Positions 48,563 through 62,600 of a stretch of 64,000 nt of DNA are shown in pieces. Position numbers and translations under genes: made by a program. The DNA lies in NCBI RefSeq assembly GCF_003073045.1, contig NC_037597.1, positions 23,636,158 to 23,700,157 on the forward strand. Reading direction: 5' to 3'. The notes below the pieces were generated by a model. The model had not been told where the DNA came from. It searched no databases and saw nothing but the letters and a program-made list of their open reading frames with translations. How positions within the stretch are numbered: position 1 is the stretch's first letter; every line of letters begins with the position of its first letter. This DNA comes from Pomacea canaliculata (taxonomy: Eukaryota; Mollusca; Gastropoda; Architaenioglossa; Ampullariidae).

Positions 48563-51500
48563 TTCTGGGGATCATCAGAGGACACGTGAAGACACAGGAT
48601 CGAGTCCCCGTCCAGCCTCCAGGAATGTTTGAAAAAAGTAATACAATGATGAGCGTTTTATACATCACCTCGTTTGGCAAAACAAAAGAGTTCTGAACAC
48701 TTTATGTGTCTTTTCTGTGAAAGGTGTTTGCTTCTTGCTATTTACATCGTTGATCGTCCTGATACTTGAGAGGTATGTATAGTGTATGAAGTGAAAGTGC
48801 AAGTGTGGGTGTGACGACATCAAAATTAGTTTAAGATTATTAAAGTAGCATCCACATAGAAAAATCATTATAAGAATCCCCAGTATTCGTGAACTGTAAA
48901 GAAATAAGAGACACTACAAAAAATTCTTGAAGATTTTCGAGAATTCAGAAAAGCATGAAATTTCTATGCATAAATATGGGTATTTCGAAAGTAAATAGTA
49001 AATCGACGGTCTGATGATTTACGTTTCGTAGATAAATGAAATAATGATGAAACTTAATAGAAGGAGCATTGTTGTGGTGTTTGTATAGGTGCAAGTGAAG
49101 CCGACCAATTATTTTAAAAGCGCAGGTTAGGGATATGTATGGTTATAATCTTGGTAGCTTTTAGTTTGCTCAAGGCGTAGTTCACAGGAAAGAAATATCC
49201 AATTAGTGCTGGTCAAATCAGACTTTGATAGAAAATGGGTGAGAAACAGGCAAGTCATCTTTCTCGCGGGTTCTGATGATGTGGAGGTAAAAGGAAGAGA
49301 CATGGGCTAGAGAAACACACACAGATAGGTAGCTGGATTTTAAGCGATGTAAATGGATGATGGTTAGAAATGCTTTGCTGTTTATTTCTATATATTTTTA
49401 ACATTAACAAAGCTAAGTGGCTAAAATAAGCCGTGAAAGATTTAAAAGCGTTTTAAAGTTGTACTGCAGTTGCCTTCGATACAAGTACATACATTGTACA
49501 TTTGTACAATTCTTTATGATTTTATTAAAGTATTACTATTAGCTTTGAGATTACTAAAAATAATAATGTCAACCAACTATTCACTTTACAGTGAAGTCTC
49601 ATGGCATGAGGTTAATTATATTTTTCATAGGCTGAGAAACTCAATCAGTTTGTCATCTGAGTTTATTTTTTACCTACAAAGGCTTTAACATTTGGACAGA
49701 CGACCCTGAAGCAATTCTCATCTTGACTTCAACTGTTTAGGAAATCACAGTTGTTTCTTCCAGTAGTAAAGTAAACAAACAACATCAAAGACATTGTAGG
49801 CAAAGAAAGGTTAAATGCGTTGCTAAATCAAGATGAAATTAAACAAGTTTTTCTGAAGAAAGTAGCTTTAAATTAGTTTCACATATTAGCGTCTGGTGTC
49901 AATTAATTTTTGTATATTCACAAGAAAGACAACAGATCAGTGAAATAACAGTCATTTAAAATGTTTATTATCATTTTACTAACATAGATTAAAGTCAAAT
50001 AATCAGATACCGACAACATAGTGTATCGCGCATTTGTTGAAGTTGTACAAAATAATAAAGAGGTAGTGGGTCTTTTCAGCAGGCAACCTAGCAAGAGAAA
50101 TGAGAACAGAGATGCGATTTGCATTGGGTCTAGGGTGAGAGATGTGACAGAAGTCGCCATGTACTGTCAAAAGGGTGAGAGAGAGAGAGAGATGGAATGA
50201 AAGGGCAGTACGTACAGAGACGTAGGTACAGGCAGGAGAAACAGAAAAGGATGAAAAGCAGACAGACCACGAGTTGAGATTAGCTTAGCTTCACAGTTAG
50301 CTACACAACTACAAGTAGCCGGTAACAGGAAGGTTAGCCATCATGGAAAACCGAAACCACCATACTTTGATGATGGCAATATAGACATCTATCTTTTCTA
50401 TTTTGGAAAATAAAACTTGCAAGCGCATTTAACTGGCCAGAGTAAAACTGGAACATTTACCTCGCGAGTCTGTTGACAGGAACTGTCCTCACGACTTACC
50501 TTGAGTTTACCTTGAGCAGTTTCTCGATTATGACGAGCTTAAGTACCAGTTACTCCAGAAGTATCAGGACTCATAAAAATAACTTTGGAGTAAGCTTAGA
50601 GTGTAACTTCCTGGACAGTGAATCCATGATGAGTTTTCTTGTGAAAACAGGACATCTTTGTGACAGATGGCTCCAACTGCCAACCATAATGATCACAAAA
50701 CATCATGATGCAATACATCGCTTCTACCATCTTCTGTTGTCTCCCACCACCACACCAGTCACAAGACCTGTTATCTACCTTCAATCAAGACTAAGCCAAT
50801 ATATATATATAGATAATAGACATGTACAGATATATTGTGTGTCCTTTCTGAGGTTTGTATTCAATTATTGTACTGGATGCAAGACTGACAAACTCCTCTT
50901 TGACACTGGCACAGTGCACTAAGCCCACCTCCTATAAATTCTGTAAAATGACAACAGTAGGCCGTTAAACCAGGAAAAGGGTGCAAGAAAGGGAAATAAT
51001 GTCGAGTAAAATAAAACCGATTTCTGAAGCTAAACAAAAATATGAAGATAACAGCCTCGTCAAATATAGAGAACGTAAAAACAAAAGAATTCGTGCAGAG
51101 TTAGCGAAGAAAAACCAAAGGAGATTACCATATTAAATACTGACATGTTTACAGGCATGAGACTAAAACATGCATGTTAAATCAGGAAACTTTTTTCTGT
51201 GAAAAACTCCGTCTTTAACTTGTTATAAACACAGCTACGAGTGATACAACTAAACAGCGAAAAGAATCGAGCATACTGACTTGCAACAACGATTGGCCAG
51301 GGAGCAGTACCAAGAAGCAGAAGATACAAAATTTAGTTCCAGAGACACAAAAAGATGGCAAGAACTGTTTTAGTACTCTTTAGGTGTTTCTATCGTCAAC
51401 CATGTTTAAAGAACTGTCAGTAGACTTTCGTTACCTTGGCATTCACCATGATGAACATAAACAATATCTTTTGGCACACTTAATTTGTCACATTTGAAGT

Positions 51501-52083
51501 GAAAAAATGTGTTTGCTTCTAACATAACAAAATCCTTGTAAAATGTTATCATGTTCGAGTTCTATAAAGAAACAAGGTAACCTTATATGATGCCATTTGA
51601 GCGTACAATGATTTACAACTTCTGGAAACTGTAAAGGAAGTCTGTTTGAATATTTTATTTATTATTTATATTTATTTATTTTTATAAAGAAATGTTTTTG
51701 CTCCATTTTGATTTTGAGTCACAGTGCTTTATCGTCAACCGAGGTCTAAAAACAAAATCGAGGGCATTAAAAAATTATTGTCCTCAACAACATTTACACT
51801 GTAGGAAGTCATAACAATACTGGTTATTAGAAACCCGCATTGTTTCCAAAACCAAACTTTTTGGGAATGTAATTTTGATATTCAATCTTACCTTTATTGC
51901 ATTAATAATCTTGTCTTTTTTCATTTAAATTCTAATTATTACTGTGCATTTTATATGCAAATAGGAACGGGAAGACAACTTTAGGCTAAAGTGATTTACT
52001 AGACAGCAAAGTCTGAAGCTGCTTTTCTATGGAGGTCTTGTTTGTGTTGCCGGAACTGACTTTTGCATTTGAAGACATGTAAC
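48563..52083. other. E-F intergenic DNA, no gene recognised
   Basis: AT-rich, with short GA and TTTA runs (50175-50193, 51650-51685). Open frames up to 149 codons (50473-50922, plus strand) lack family features, and I do not call them genes. No clear similarity to the A-D upstream module is seen. Confidence 0.35.
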
Positions 52084-53662
52084 CTAAGTACACAGGTAAA
52101 GCTCTGACAGCTCCTTACGAAATCGTGATGACATTATAAGGTAGACAACAAAATTAAGTGGTGAATTAAGCATGCTAATGATATGTCTTAACATATGCGT
52201 ACACCAGAAAATGTGGCAGTAAGTGCCACCAGCGCGGAATTCTGGGACACTGAATCGTGCCAGACCCAAGGCAATGTCTGGAGCCGTGCACAAGATGTAG
52301 ACACAAGACACGGCCAACAGCATCCTCATCAGCGTCCCCTGACCTTTCATATGAGAGCTGCCAATGAAGAAAAAAATTGCACAAGCAACAGCAATAGCAG
52401 TGTATGCTCAGACCTAAGAATTTGTTGAGAAAGCCGACATCGATTCAAATAAAAATAAAGACCTGATGGAGGGTGATGTCCTCCGATACTGAAGACATTC
52501 TTGGAATACTTAGCCTTAATGTAAAAGTACAAATACTTTTTATCGTTAACCCTGGCAATTTTGATTAGTAAATGTTTGATGTCTCATGTCCAAAGATGGA
52601 TGCTTTGAGATTTCGCAATGAGAATAGTTTTTATCTGGCGCACACGAAATCACTCTCAAATTTGTCACAATGAATGGCCAACAAATGTTTTATTTTGGGC
52701 AACAAGCTATCAGGGTTTTAGACAATAGATTAAATGTGTTTTGGACCTAACATTATCAGTGTTTCATGCAATAAATTACCACAATAAGATGTTTCAGAAG
52801 TGAGTAGCTAGATAAACAAAGTTATACATAAATAATTTTTGCAACATTTTGTTGAGCGAAATCCTACCAGTTTGTTCAAACAAGAGCAGATGTTTTAACA
52901 TACCTTGCAGATTTCCTCCATGTCTGAGCCGTGTGCAGCCTTACTACTGTGATGAACGCAGATGAAAGAACACACGCAAAACAAAAGAAAGAAATAAAAG
53001 ATAAAACTATGGTTTCGATGATAATGAAAAAGTTATACCTAAGATACAGATCGGTAAAGACTGGAATAACAAGGTACACACCACTAACTTCATCTTGTAT
53101 CGTCACAACATTCTCTTTCGTAATATACACTGCACACAGAAGTTGAACAAAAGTTATTGATATTGAAATAATAATTGCCATTGTTTTTGTACTGATGAGT
53201 GTGGCGGCCTTCATGGGGAACATGACACACACGCACCGCTCGACGGCGATGATCACCGTCAGACAACTGGACGAGTAGGAGAATCCGTAGACAAAATTTA
53301 AAGAACCTAGTATTAAAGTCCATCTCAAGAATTCTTCTTTTTCTGGCAGAAAGATACCAATTAAACACGAGGAACTGAAGAGAAAAACAGTTGCGACAAA
53401 CATCAGGTCAGTGAGGGCGAGACAGAAGAGACAGAGGTTCATCCGGTCCTCGCAGTCCCTGGCTGTAAAACACGATCATGTTGAGGATGTTTGCTGGTGC
53501 TCCGATTAAGAAAAGCGATGGCACCAATCCACAAGATAATACTCTGTCAAAAGTGTAAAAGACCTGTGAGCTCATTATACTATCAGGACAGTTGTCCAAT
53601 GCGCGACCTTGTATCAAGACAGAAGAATTGGCGAGGGGTGTGTAGTTTGTATCGCAGCACAT
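52084..53662 (-). pseudogene. GPCR F, frame-disrupted class A receptor
   Basis: Exon 1 is 52904-53662 (donor AAG|GTATGT), exon 2 52084-52357 (acceptor GGCAG|C). It starts MCCDTNYTPLANSSV with sequons, TM1 has GAPANIL, and TM3 ends AVERCVCVMFP; exon 2 gives CVYILCTAP and TM7 NSPLNFVVY. Exon 2 ends early (ELSELYLCT), giving a shorter tail than the paralogues. After FYSQGLRG the frame changes: the paralogues read CTGCGAGACCGG here, this copy has one extra G (near 53445), so the frame for DRMNLCLFCLALTD is offset by one. Everything else, including both splice sites and the remaining frame, is intact. It is either a very young pseudogene or a single-base sequence error. Confidence 0.8.
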
Positions 53663-56600
53663 TCTTGGTAACCGTCCAATCGCAAGTCAACAGCAAGAAT
53701 GTGCCATCGTCCTTCCTCTAGAAAGGTGACGAGAAAAGTAATGTCTTTTCAGGTGGTTCTTGTCTGCTCCGTGAAGCTCGGCTGCTTCAGGTGTTTTATT
53801 GGATAATCTCGGTAAGGAAGCAGTTGTATAAAGTAGGTGGAGGGGATAATGTTTTTTTTCCCTAAATGACATGCATGAGTGAATTAAGTGCACAGAGTAT
53901 TTCTGCATTAATTTGATTTTCAATTTTCTGATGATGTGCGAGAAATAAAAAAAAAATAATTATTCGTTTGATTAGAAAGTAGGAAAAGGCTTTTAAGTAG
54001 GAGTAAAAGTATCTTCACGTATTTTAGGCTGAAAATTATTTTTCATTTAAAAAGAACAAACAATGAAGATAATCTAAGAAATTATTATTAATTTAAAAAT
54101 AAATTTGCGAACACACAAAAGGATAATTTCTTCTCGATTGCGCTCAAGGAGGAGGCAAGCAATGGAAATAAGCTGTTTACTCCTATTTGCTTGATTATAA
54201 CCAAGTATGTTAACATCACTTTGGGAAAGAAATATTATTTTTACATTTGTGTAAAGTAAAAATAAAAATATTTTTTTACATCATCATTCTGCTTTTCATG
54301 TTTGATATAAATTACGCAAAAACAAAACTAAAACGGATGGATGAATTCATTGATTCTGGAGAAGGTGACTGTAGCAGCACTTGAATGAATGGAGACAACT
54401 GCATTTGATGATAGGGAGGAAGGTGAGACGTGATGTCTCAGAATACGAAAGGGTGAGGAGAAATGACAGCATGAAACCTATAAGTAGCACATTCAGTTTT
54501 AGGCAAAATCCAAAGATTGATAGCAAATCAAGAGAGACTGACCAAAAATAAAGATAAGGTGAGTGCAGGTGCAATAGAACGTTTGAAAATCATGTAAATA
54601 ACGGATGCTGGATGCATGGAAAGAATTTTACGGTCCTTGTTCCTTTGCGAGATTCGAACAGTGGACTTTGTTATTGACTTGCGGAACCTACCTAAGATAG
54701 TCTTTGGTTGAGAGCATTGGCCGTCCTGTGAACATTGCAAGCGTCCTACTCATACACCGCCACAAGGTGTCGTGGACAGACCAGATGTAATGGTACCCAA
54801 CTCCTGTTTAACTCTTTTGACCAAAGCCAGAAATCATCTGCAAGCGGCATCATTGTTACATGTGGGCATAGAGTTACTCTCCCTGGTCGTTGCCTTCGTC
54901 ATAGAATGCATTCATTAACCAATTCCTTCATTAGCCGTCATCTTTACCAAGACTGCCGCCATGACAGACAACTTGTCTTTGGTTAGGATAGTGGAGATTA
55001 TCTTTAGAGAAAACTTCTATGGAGGTCAACCATAGGGGTTCATTTCTCCACGTGATGTGATTCCTGCCCTGTCCTGTCATCTTGCTTCGTCGGCCCGTCG
55101 CTATTTAAGCACCATTTAAACTGAAATTTTTCGAGACAGTCTTTGTTACAAGATTTATAAAACTCCCCATCCAAAAAAACCTAAATATGAACAGAGCATA
55201 AACGAAAATTAATTTCTTTTAACAAGAACTCGGAACTATTTACGAAAAAATATCGATGTTTTGTTATAACTGTTTAAAGCACCTCTAAATGCCCTACAGA
55301 CAAGATGAACGTGTATTAAATAAACAATAATTGCACATCAATATAAAAAGAATCCCTGTGATTGCCTTTGTTACCGCCTTGTCTTATTAACTTCCATCAC
55401 ATCAAAACAGAAACATTTTATCCCACATGTTAAGCCAGTTAATTTTCTGGTGATGTACAGGAAAAAAAATATTTGTTCGATTCGAAAATAGGAAAAACCT
55501 GTTAAGGACAAGTAAAAATATTCACATATTTTTCATTTAAAAAGAACAAACAATGAAGATCATACAGGAAATTATTATTGGGTGTACGGACAGAATTTTA
55601 CGGTTACTGGTCCTGAATGAGATGCGGACAGTGACCCCTGTCTTATTATTACGTCACATCAAAACGGAAACGAGCCAGTTAAACTGAAATAAAACTAGTG
55701 TAACGAATATTATATACCAATACTCATCACGATTGATGAGACATAGACATAGACGTATGTTACAACAAGTCTGGTCTGAGATGTCTGAGGCTACCAACAT
55801 ATGGAGAAGAGGGAATTGAACACAATGCCGCTACTTCTTTATATTTATTAACTTACAATAAAAAACTATCTTTTATACTCCGTTTTAAAGAGCATTTTAA
55901 ATTCATTTAAGTGATGTTAATTTTAACAAATATACTTTTTATTTTCTTGTAGTAAAATCAACCGAAAGACTGTAACTGCCTAGGACAGAGAATTCGAAAT
56001 CGTTCAGTAGGTCAAAAGTTCGACATTAAGAAAAAACTATTTATAAAATAAACACACACACAAAAGTACAAAGCAGCCATATATTTTATACGAATATACA
56101 TTTAACTTTAAATATAACTTACTGTTTTCTTCTCATTTTCGGTTGTTTGAGTACAAATCCACGCAGAATTGAGTAACTGGCAACGAATGTCAATATGGCG
56201 CTTGATCAACAAAACTTCGCGTGGTTTCAAACCAAACAAAATACCTGATTGACTTTTACAGCCTTCAGTGGGAGGTAATCGAAAGAGGAACAATTCCTAA
56301 AGGTTTCCGTGTTGTCTCCCTTATGTATTCATTCATTAAGCACAGAATTAAAAGCTCAGACTCTACTGTGGTTACCGCAGTGTGCCGTCCGCCTGTGGCG
56401 CGTATTCAGGCAGCAAAATGAACATTCTATGGCAGTGATTGTATAACAACTAGCAGCATCCTAACCCTCATAAGTTAAAGTTAAATATCTCTCTGCCTCT
56501 GACACCGGGTCAGTATACTTAGCTGTCTGTCTGCCGAGACCAACGTTTAGTCTCTTGCGAAGTTCTCCGCTGATAGTCTCGGCGAGCCTTACCAAGGAAT

Positions 56601-58154
56601 TTGACTAAACCGGAAGCTTTGTACAAACATGCCTCGTTTTAGTAGTTAACCTGAAATGTGAAGAAACCGGAATCTTTGTACACAACTGCCTCATTTTAAG
56701 TAGTTAACTAGAAAAAAATCGTCTGGCAAACAGTCAAACCTCCAGGCGCACTCGTAATAATCGCTGGGTAGGGAGGAACTGTGCAAACACCACCATTGGC
56801 AAAGTCGATTGAGGCGTGGCTGTACTCTCGTCTACACAGTTCTTATCCTTATTTGTTCATCTTTTTTCCTGTGGAGGACGCCAGCTAGTGTTTATACCTC
56901 CCTTTCATACCTCTCTTTATAGAAGTCGATAAAGTAAGTTCCGGTCAACCAATGATTTGTCTACCAGTGATAAAATTAAAACTCTACTTATTTCAAAATT
57001 GAGACTAACCCAGAGTGTCTAAACTCCAAACGTGATAAAAGTGACCAAACTTTTTGTTTAACCGGATTTTTTTAATCTTTGAATTTGTAACCTGTCTTGT
57101 GAAAAATGTGTACAAAGATGGAGCACCCGCAATGAATAATCAAACAATTCTACTCTCACTCATGCCAGAAGAGCAGTAACATAACTCGCTTGAGCTTAAC
57201 ATAGTTTCATACCCATGATTCCACTTTTGTAATGAAAATGTAGTTCCATTCATTCAAAATGTTTATAAGCACTCATCTGCAAGCTACATCCGGTCACATT
57301 TAGTGGAGGTAGTACTAATTGTTCCATTAAATACATAAATACTGAATAAAACCCTCCGTAGCTCGTAGGACTAATGAGGGTCATGTATAGTGCAAGTAGG
57401 CGAGCAAGCATCCTGATGTGATGTGTATAAGTATGTGTATAAGTATGTGTATGTGTCTGTGTATCCAAAACAAGGGTAGTGAAAGAGAGAGGGAGAGTGA
57501 ACTAGGGTGTGTACTTTCATATATGTGTGTGTGTGAGTGTTTTTGGATGGTGGTGTAGAAACTGTAGATAACAGTGTAAGTAGTTTCGTCTGTGAGTGTG
57601 GATGTCAGTGTGATTCATATTTGTCAAGTGGCAACCATCATCAAGTCAAATTCTTAGAGCATTGTCACTTGGAAAATAAACGAATTCGTCTTCTTAAACA
57701 CATCAAGATAACCACGGATAATACTACGACGAAACATACGCCCGAGACTAACACATTTTTATGTGTCTAATAATAAAAAAATTTAAAATTGATTTTTTTC
57801 AGGAAAGTCAGATAATGTGATTTAATGTTAACATCTTTCGGTGATTTTAAATGACTGTAATTTTAAAGAGTACTTTATGCAATTATTTAGTCACCGACTG
57901 CTCAAGGGAAATAACATAAAATGAAGTGTTTAAAGGGCGGAAGTATGATATGATAAAATTTGTCTAGAAATAACTGCGTGTGAAACTACCTTCACGAAAA
58001 AAGGTGTTTCTTTTGGACGAGGACTGTTACTTCAAAAGTTAAGGAGTGCATGCTTCTGCCGTTCAACATGTCACTCATCATGATAAGAATTGAATGCTTA
58101 TATAAACTACTCCGTGGATAATACTGGACACGACTGATACCCGTATGACGATAA
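53663..58154. other. F-G intergenic DNA with internal duplications
   Basis: No gene is recognised. Diverged direct repeats are present: 53918-54085 resembles 55440-55575 (shared TTTTTCATTTAAAAAGAACA and ACAATGAAGAT), and 54605-54665 resembles 55580-55640 (GAATTTTACGG). A MITE-like repeat lies at 56521-56738, and TG/CT runs are at 57420-57540. Confidence 0.45.
56521..56738 (-). mobile_element. MITE-like interspersed repeat, copy 2
   Basis: Inverted copy of the repeat in the intron of receptor D. Ends read AGCTGTCTGTCTGCCGAGAC and, from the other side, TTGACTGTTTGCCAGACG. The internal duplication is clearer here: TAGTTAAC plus GTACAAA.CTTCCGGTTT in two versions. A hairpin-forming block GCCGAGACTA..TTGGTCTCGGC is present. 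Confidence 0.6.
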
Positions 58155-59691
58155 TCACACTATTTTAGTCGATCTGAAGCGGGCTTTAAAGAACTTGGAG
58201 TAGCAGTACATCGCTGTCAGGTCTTGGCGAAATCGTGAAGACATTGCGATGTAAACAAAAAAGTTTATGGAAGAATGGAACATGTATATCACATATCCCA
58301 TCATATGCAGGCAAGAGAAGATATTGCAAAAACTGCCGTTAGCACGGAATTCTGGGACAGTGAATCTTGCCAGAGACAGGGCTACGTTGGGAGCCGTACA
58401 CAGGATGTAGACACAGGACATGGCCACCAGCATCCTCATCAACATCCCTTGACCTTTCATGTGGGAGCTGTCAGTGAGAAGACAAAAATGATGTAGGAAC
58501 GAAAGTTATTTAAAATTTACCTCATCATTATTTTTATGAAGGACGAAGTTAATAAGTCAACAAGGAAAGGGAGGAAGTGTGATCTACCTGTGTTCTCAGA
58601 ATTAGGCAAATGTTTAATTAACAAATATGTTGATCTTCGCCACATTCCAGAACATTGTCATAAGTTTGGTGAACAATCATGGTATGCAAAATATATCCTT
58701 AAATACAAATATGTCTTGTAGTCATAATGTCTTTCTTTTTATGATACGCAGCTTTGGTAACGGATAAGTGCGCCATATCAGCAGCTTTATATTAGTAATA
58801 TAGCTCTGATTATAAGCTCTCCAGTATTCATCAGGATTGAAGTTTTTAATAACAAAAATTATAGAAAACAAGATTAATGCAAATAATAACGAATGAAGCC
58901 CTTGCCTACCTGGCTGTCGACTTTCTCCATATCTGAGCAGTGTGTAGCCTGATTACAGTTGTAACTGTAGCTAAAAAGACACAAGTAAAAGTACAGAACG
59001 AGATACAGGCTAAAACGATGTTTTCAATAATACCAAAGATGTTGTAGGTGAGGTACAGATCAGTATATACCGGAAGGGAGATATATACTCCAGTGACTTC
59101 ATCTCTGAATGTAAGAACCTTGTGTTTAAAAGCATACACACCACACAGAACCTGTATAAATAAAAGTGTCAGAAAGAGGATGATGGCCATGGTCTTGGTG
59201 CTGATGAGTGTGGCGGCCTTCATGGGGAACATGACACACACGCACCGCTCGACGGCGATGATCATCGTCACACACCCGGATGAGTAGGCGAAACCGTACA
59301 TGAAATTTAGAGAATGAATTACTAAAGGTCCTCTCCACCTCTGGTCCTGGTCTGACAGAAATAAGGAAGCCAGACAGCCAGCATCGACGACTAAGACAGC
59401 GGTGATATACATGAGGTCAACGAAGGCGAGACAGACGAGGCAGAGGTTCATCCGGTCTCGCAGTCCCTGGCGGTAGAAGATGATCATGCAGAGGATGTTG
59501 GTCACTGTTCCTATTAGAAAGCAAGGAGGCACCACACCACAAGATACCACTCTTTCGACATCGTAAAAAGTCTGTGTAGACATGATGGTGTCAGGACAGT
59601 TGTCTACTACACGTCTTTGATAGTTGGCAGTGAAGTTAACCAACGAAGTTAGGTTAGTTTGGTTAGAATACATTTTCTCGTAGACTCTCAA
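58155..59691 (-). CDS. GPCR G, class A chemosensory-like receptor
   Basis: Two-exon receptor of 364 residues from the first ATG: exon 1 58910-59691 (donor CAG|GTAGGC), exon 2 58155-58467, phase 2. Alignment with the MCC start of the paralogues favours the second ATG at 59673 (MYSNQTNLTS), giving 358 residues. Sequons NQT, NLT and NFT lie at the N-terminus. TM1 has GTVTNIL instead of GxPANIL, TM2 LAFVDLMY, TM3 ends AVERCVCVMFP, TM6 CVYILCTAP, TM7 HSSINFFVY. The tail is basic (KARFRSTKIV). The first 85 bases of exon 2 are identical to D while the rest has diverged. The intron 58468-58909 is short, with nothing notable. Confidence 0.9.
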
Positions 59692-62600
59692 CCAACCTTA
59701 CACTGTTTAACGGTAGTCAAGACTTAGCTATTTTTACAGTAAGTAATTCTGGTGTTTAGTACACTGTTTACTGCCGTGTTACAAGTCTGCTTTGATGAGC
59801 TTCTGTGTCCCAGTCTCATTATTTCGTTTGCAATGGTCGGAAACGGAAAGAGTGAAGGCAAATGATTCACAAAGTGCGATATATAGGAACAGTTCATGTG
59901 GGTGTATCCCCCCCAAAAAAAATATATATGAATGCAAAATCGAATTAAATGAAATAACAGGGAAAACTAAAAGAAACTCAAATAATAGTTTATTTAAGTA
60001 ACAAAAAAAAAAAATAAAAATAAATAAAACCTCACAGAAAAAAGATGTGATTTCATGATAATTTAATTCCTTGGCTGAGCAAAAAGGAAAAATTTAACAA
60101 AGATTTTAGTGCTTATTTTAAAGCAGTAAATAGGCAATTTAGTTCGTTTTATTACGGGTGCGTCAATAATAATGGAACAAAAAAACACTTTTAAAAAGTA
60201 TTACACTCGCGTATGTGTAGCCTGGCAAAATAATAATCACCTGTTACAGACAAGAATACATGTCGGTGCCTGGCGTTTATTAACAAAAATGTATTGATCA
60301 TCGTGATATTATCTAGTGGAAAAGGAAACGCATGTTTGTGTACAAGCTAATGACTTGGGATGAAGAGATTAGAGGAAGAGACATGAGGAGAGAAGAAAAA
60401 ACAGATACAAGGTAACACGGAGCTACATTTTGTGAACTGTGCAACCGGTGGACATAAGCTGTTTACTATGACTCAGTCACAAGGGAGGGAGCGACAGAGA
60501 AAAGTATACTTCAACTCTTGGTAACATGGCAACAGCTGTTTATTAATGTACTCAAATTGTAATATTAAAATATTATTTTTTAATCAAACAATTGTTTGTG
60601 CACGGAACATTAAGCTCACCTCCAAGTGTGTTTTACAAATTCAAGTTTGATTAATTTCAGTCACGATGTGAATTAATGGTTGTGAGGACTTGATGTTCAG
60701 GGAAGCAGGTCTGGCTTAGTCTGGTCTTTTTAATTGGTTATTTCTGCCAATCGGTACTTTGTCTGTCGACACCGGCGTCAACCATAATTAAGAATGTTTT
60801 GACAGATGATCTTGGAACATCAGATTAGAAACCAAGAAAGCTTGTCTCATTCTAATGAAAGTCAGGAGGTGACCCGACTCCATATAGTGTTCTTTGTATC
60901 TTGTTCTGTGTAGGATATTTAGAGCAGTTTGTTTTGGCATATCTTCTCACTTGTTACCCTGCGTGTATGTGTGTTTTGGGGAAAGGGGAAGATGTAGAGA
61001 ATGTCTCGCACCTGTAGAAAGGGATCCATGGCATACCTGTATAGTCGTTAACTCATGAGGATTTCTGATGCTGGTCTGTTTGAGAGGGTAGAGTTGATAT
61101 GTGTTTAACAACCACAACTAAAACTTTGTTATAGCTAGCTACAACATGTTTTCACTGACATTATGTTTTATAATTACTGACGTGGTATTTGCAGATTAAC
61201 CTTCCTATTCAAATAAATAGGACTCGAGATGACCCTAACCCAGTATCTAACTGCATCCAGCTGTAGACTTCTTCATAAAATACTTGCTTTAATTAGAACA
61301 CGTAGAACAGTTCTTTTCGTTGCATCCACCAAGTTTGTGTTTCATCCGTCGTGGTGTTCACCATGTCCTGACATAGATATTGGAAAATAAGACAGGATGC
61401 AAGGTCTTCGACTCCATATGATGGCAAGAGTTTGAAAATTACAGCACGCGTCCTATTGATTCAAATATAAGCGGTTATGCTGGTGTTGACAGGACTCTTT
61501 ATTTATCCTGGAGTTCTAGAGAACTTTTGAAAAATTTGCTTAGTTGCGATCGAACCCTGCCGCATACCTTCATAATGACACCAAGAAACAAGTCTCGAGC
61601 CAAATTCTTACAGTCAGTGCTTGTACAGTCAGAGCAGCATCCTGAGTAAGTTCTTATGTAAGATTTTTGTGTTGCTCCACCACTAAAGATTGTAGGCATT
61701 GCAGTGTTCTTCACAATTAAAATCTTTTTGTAAAAGACCTCTTATAACATTCATGTTTAATAAATTGTTCATATGCTCAGCACAGATTTAAACCTGCCAC
61801 ACATAGATACATACACATAGCCATACATACAGCCAGACATAGATAAGCCACGTGAGTTATGCCTCCCTTAGATAGGGTAGCCGTTTATTTATCATCCCTT
61901 TCCAGAAAAAAATGATGAAAAAGTAAATAACAAGAATCCTTTAAAGAGCTTTGTCATTTACAATACGTACGCTTTAATCGAAGATGTATTAGAGGTAAAG
62001 TTTCGTGGCAGTGGCCGCAGCATTTTCAACTCCAATAATGTGTGGTAAAATTGGTCAGTAAAAAACTCTAGTTAAATATCGAGCAAAGGCTACAATTTGA
62101 AGTATGTAAAACACTCGCAGTTTGAGCCACGAGCTTAGGCTAGTTTTAGAGCAAGTTAACCACTTGTAGCTGGCTGCTCGAGACATGTGACCCCCGTAAA
62201 CAGATCCTGGTTCCCGCATTGATGCAATCGGGCCACACAATGGGCATCTATAACACAACCTGTGACTTACTGAAATATTAACAGCGTCAAATGGAAACAT
62301 AAAACCTCAAGGAGTAGCGAGTTTTAAACACTAAAATACCCGCTCAATATTGCTCTACCCTTACCGAGATAAAATGGTCCCACCGCCTGGTGGCAGCACT
62401 GGGAAGATATAGGCTTGGGGGAGAAAACCCTGACAAAAATAAAACAAAACACAAAAACCGGATGTGATCTCAGCATCACTAAACTTTCTAGGATGAAAGA
62501 ACCAACCAGAAAACTGCTTCTCGAGTGAAAGCATTCTTCGATGACGCGACAACTAGGTGGTCAAAGATCAGGAGCCATTGATCACGTGTTCGCGACCAAG

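Noticed and set aside
50473-50922. 149-codon open frame in the E-F interval
   Set aside because: No domain, no homology I can recognise, and unremarkable composition; likely chance.
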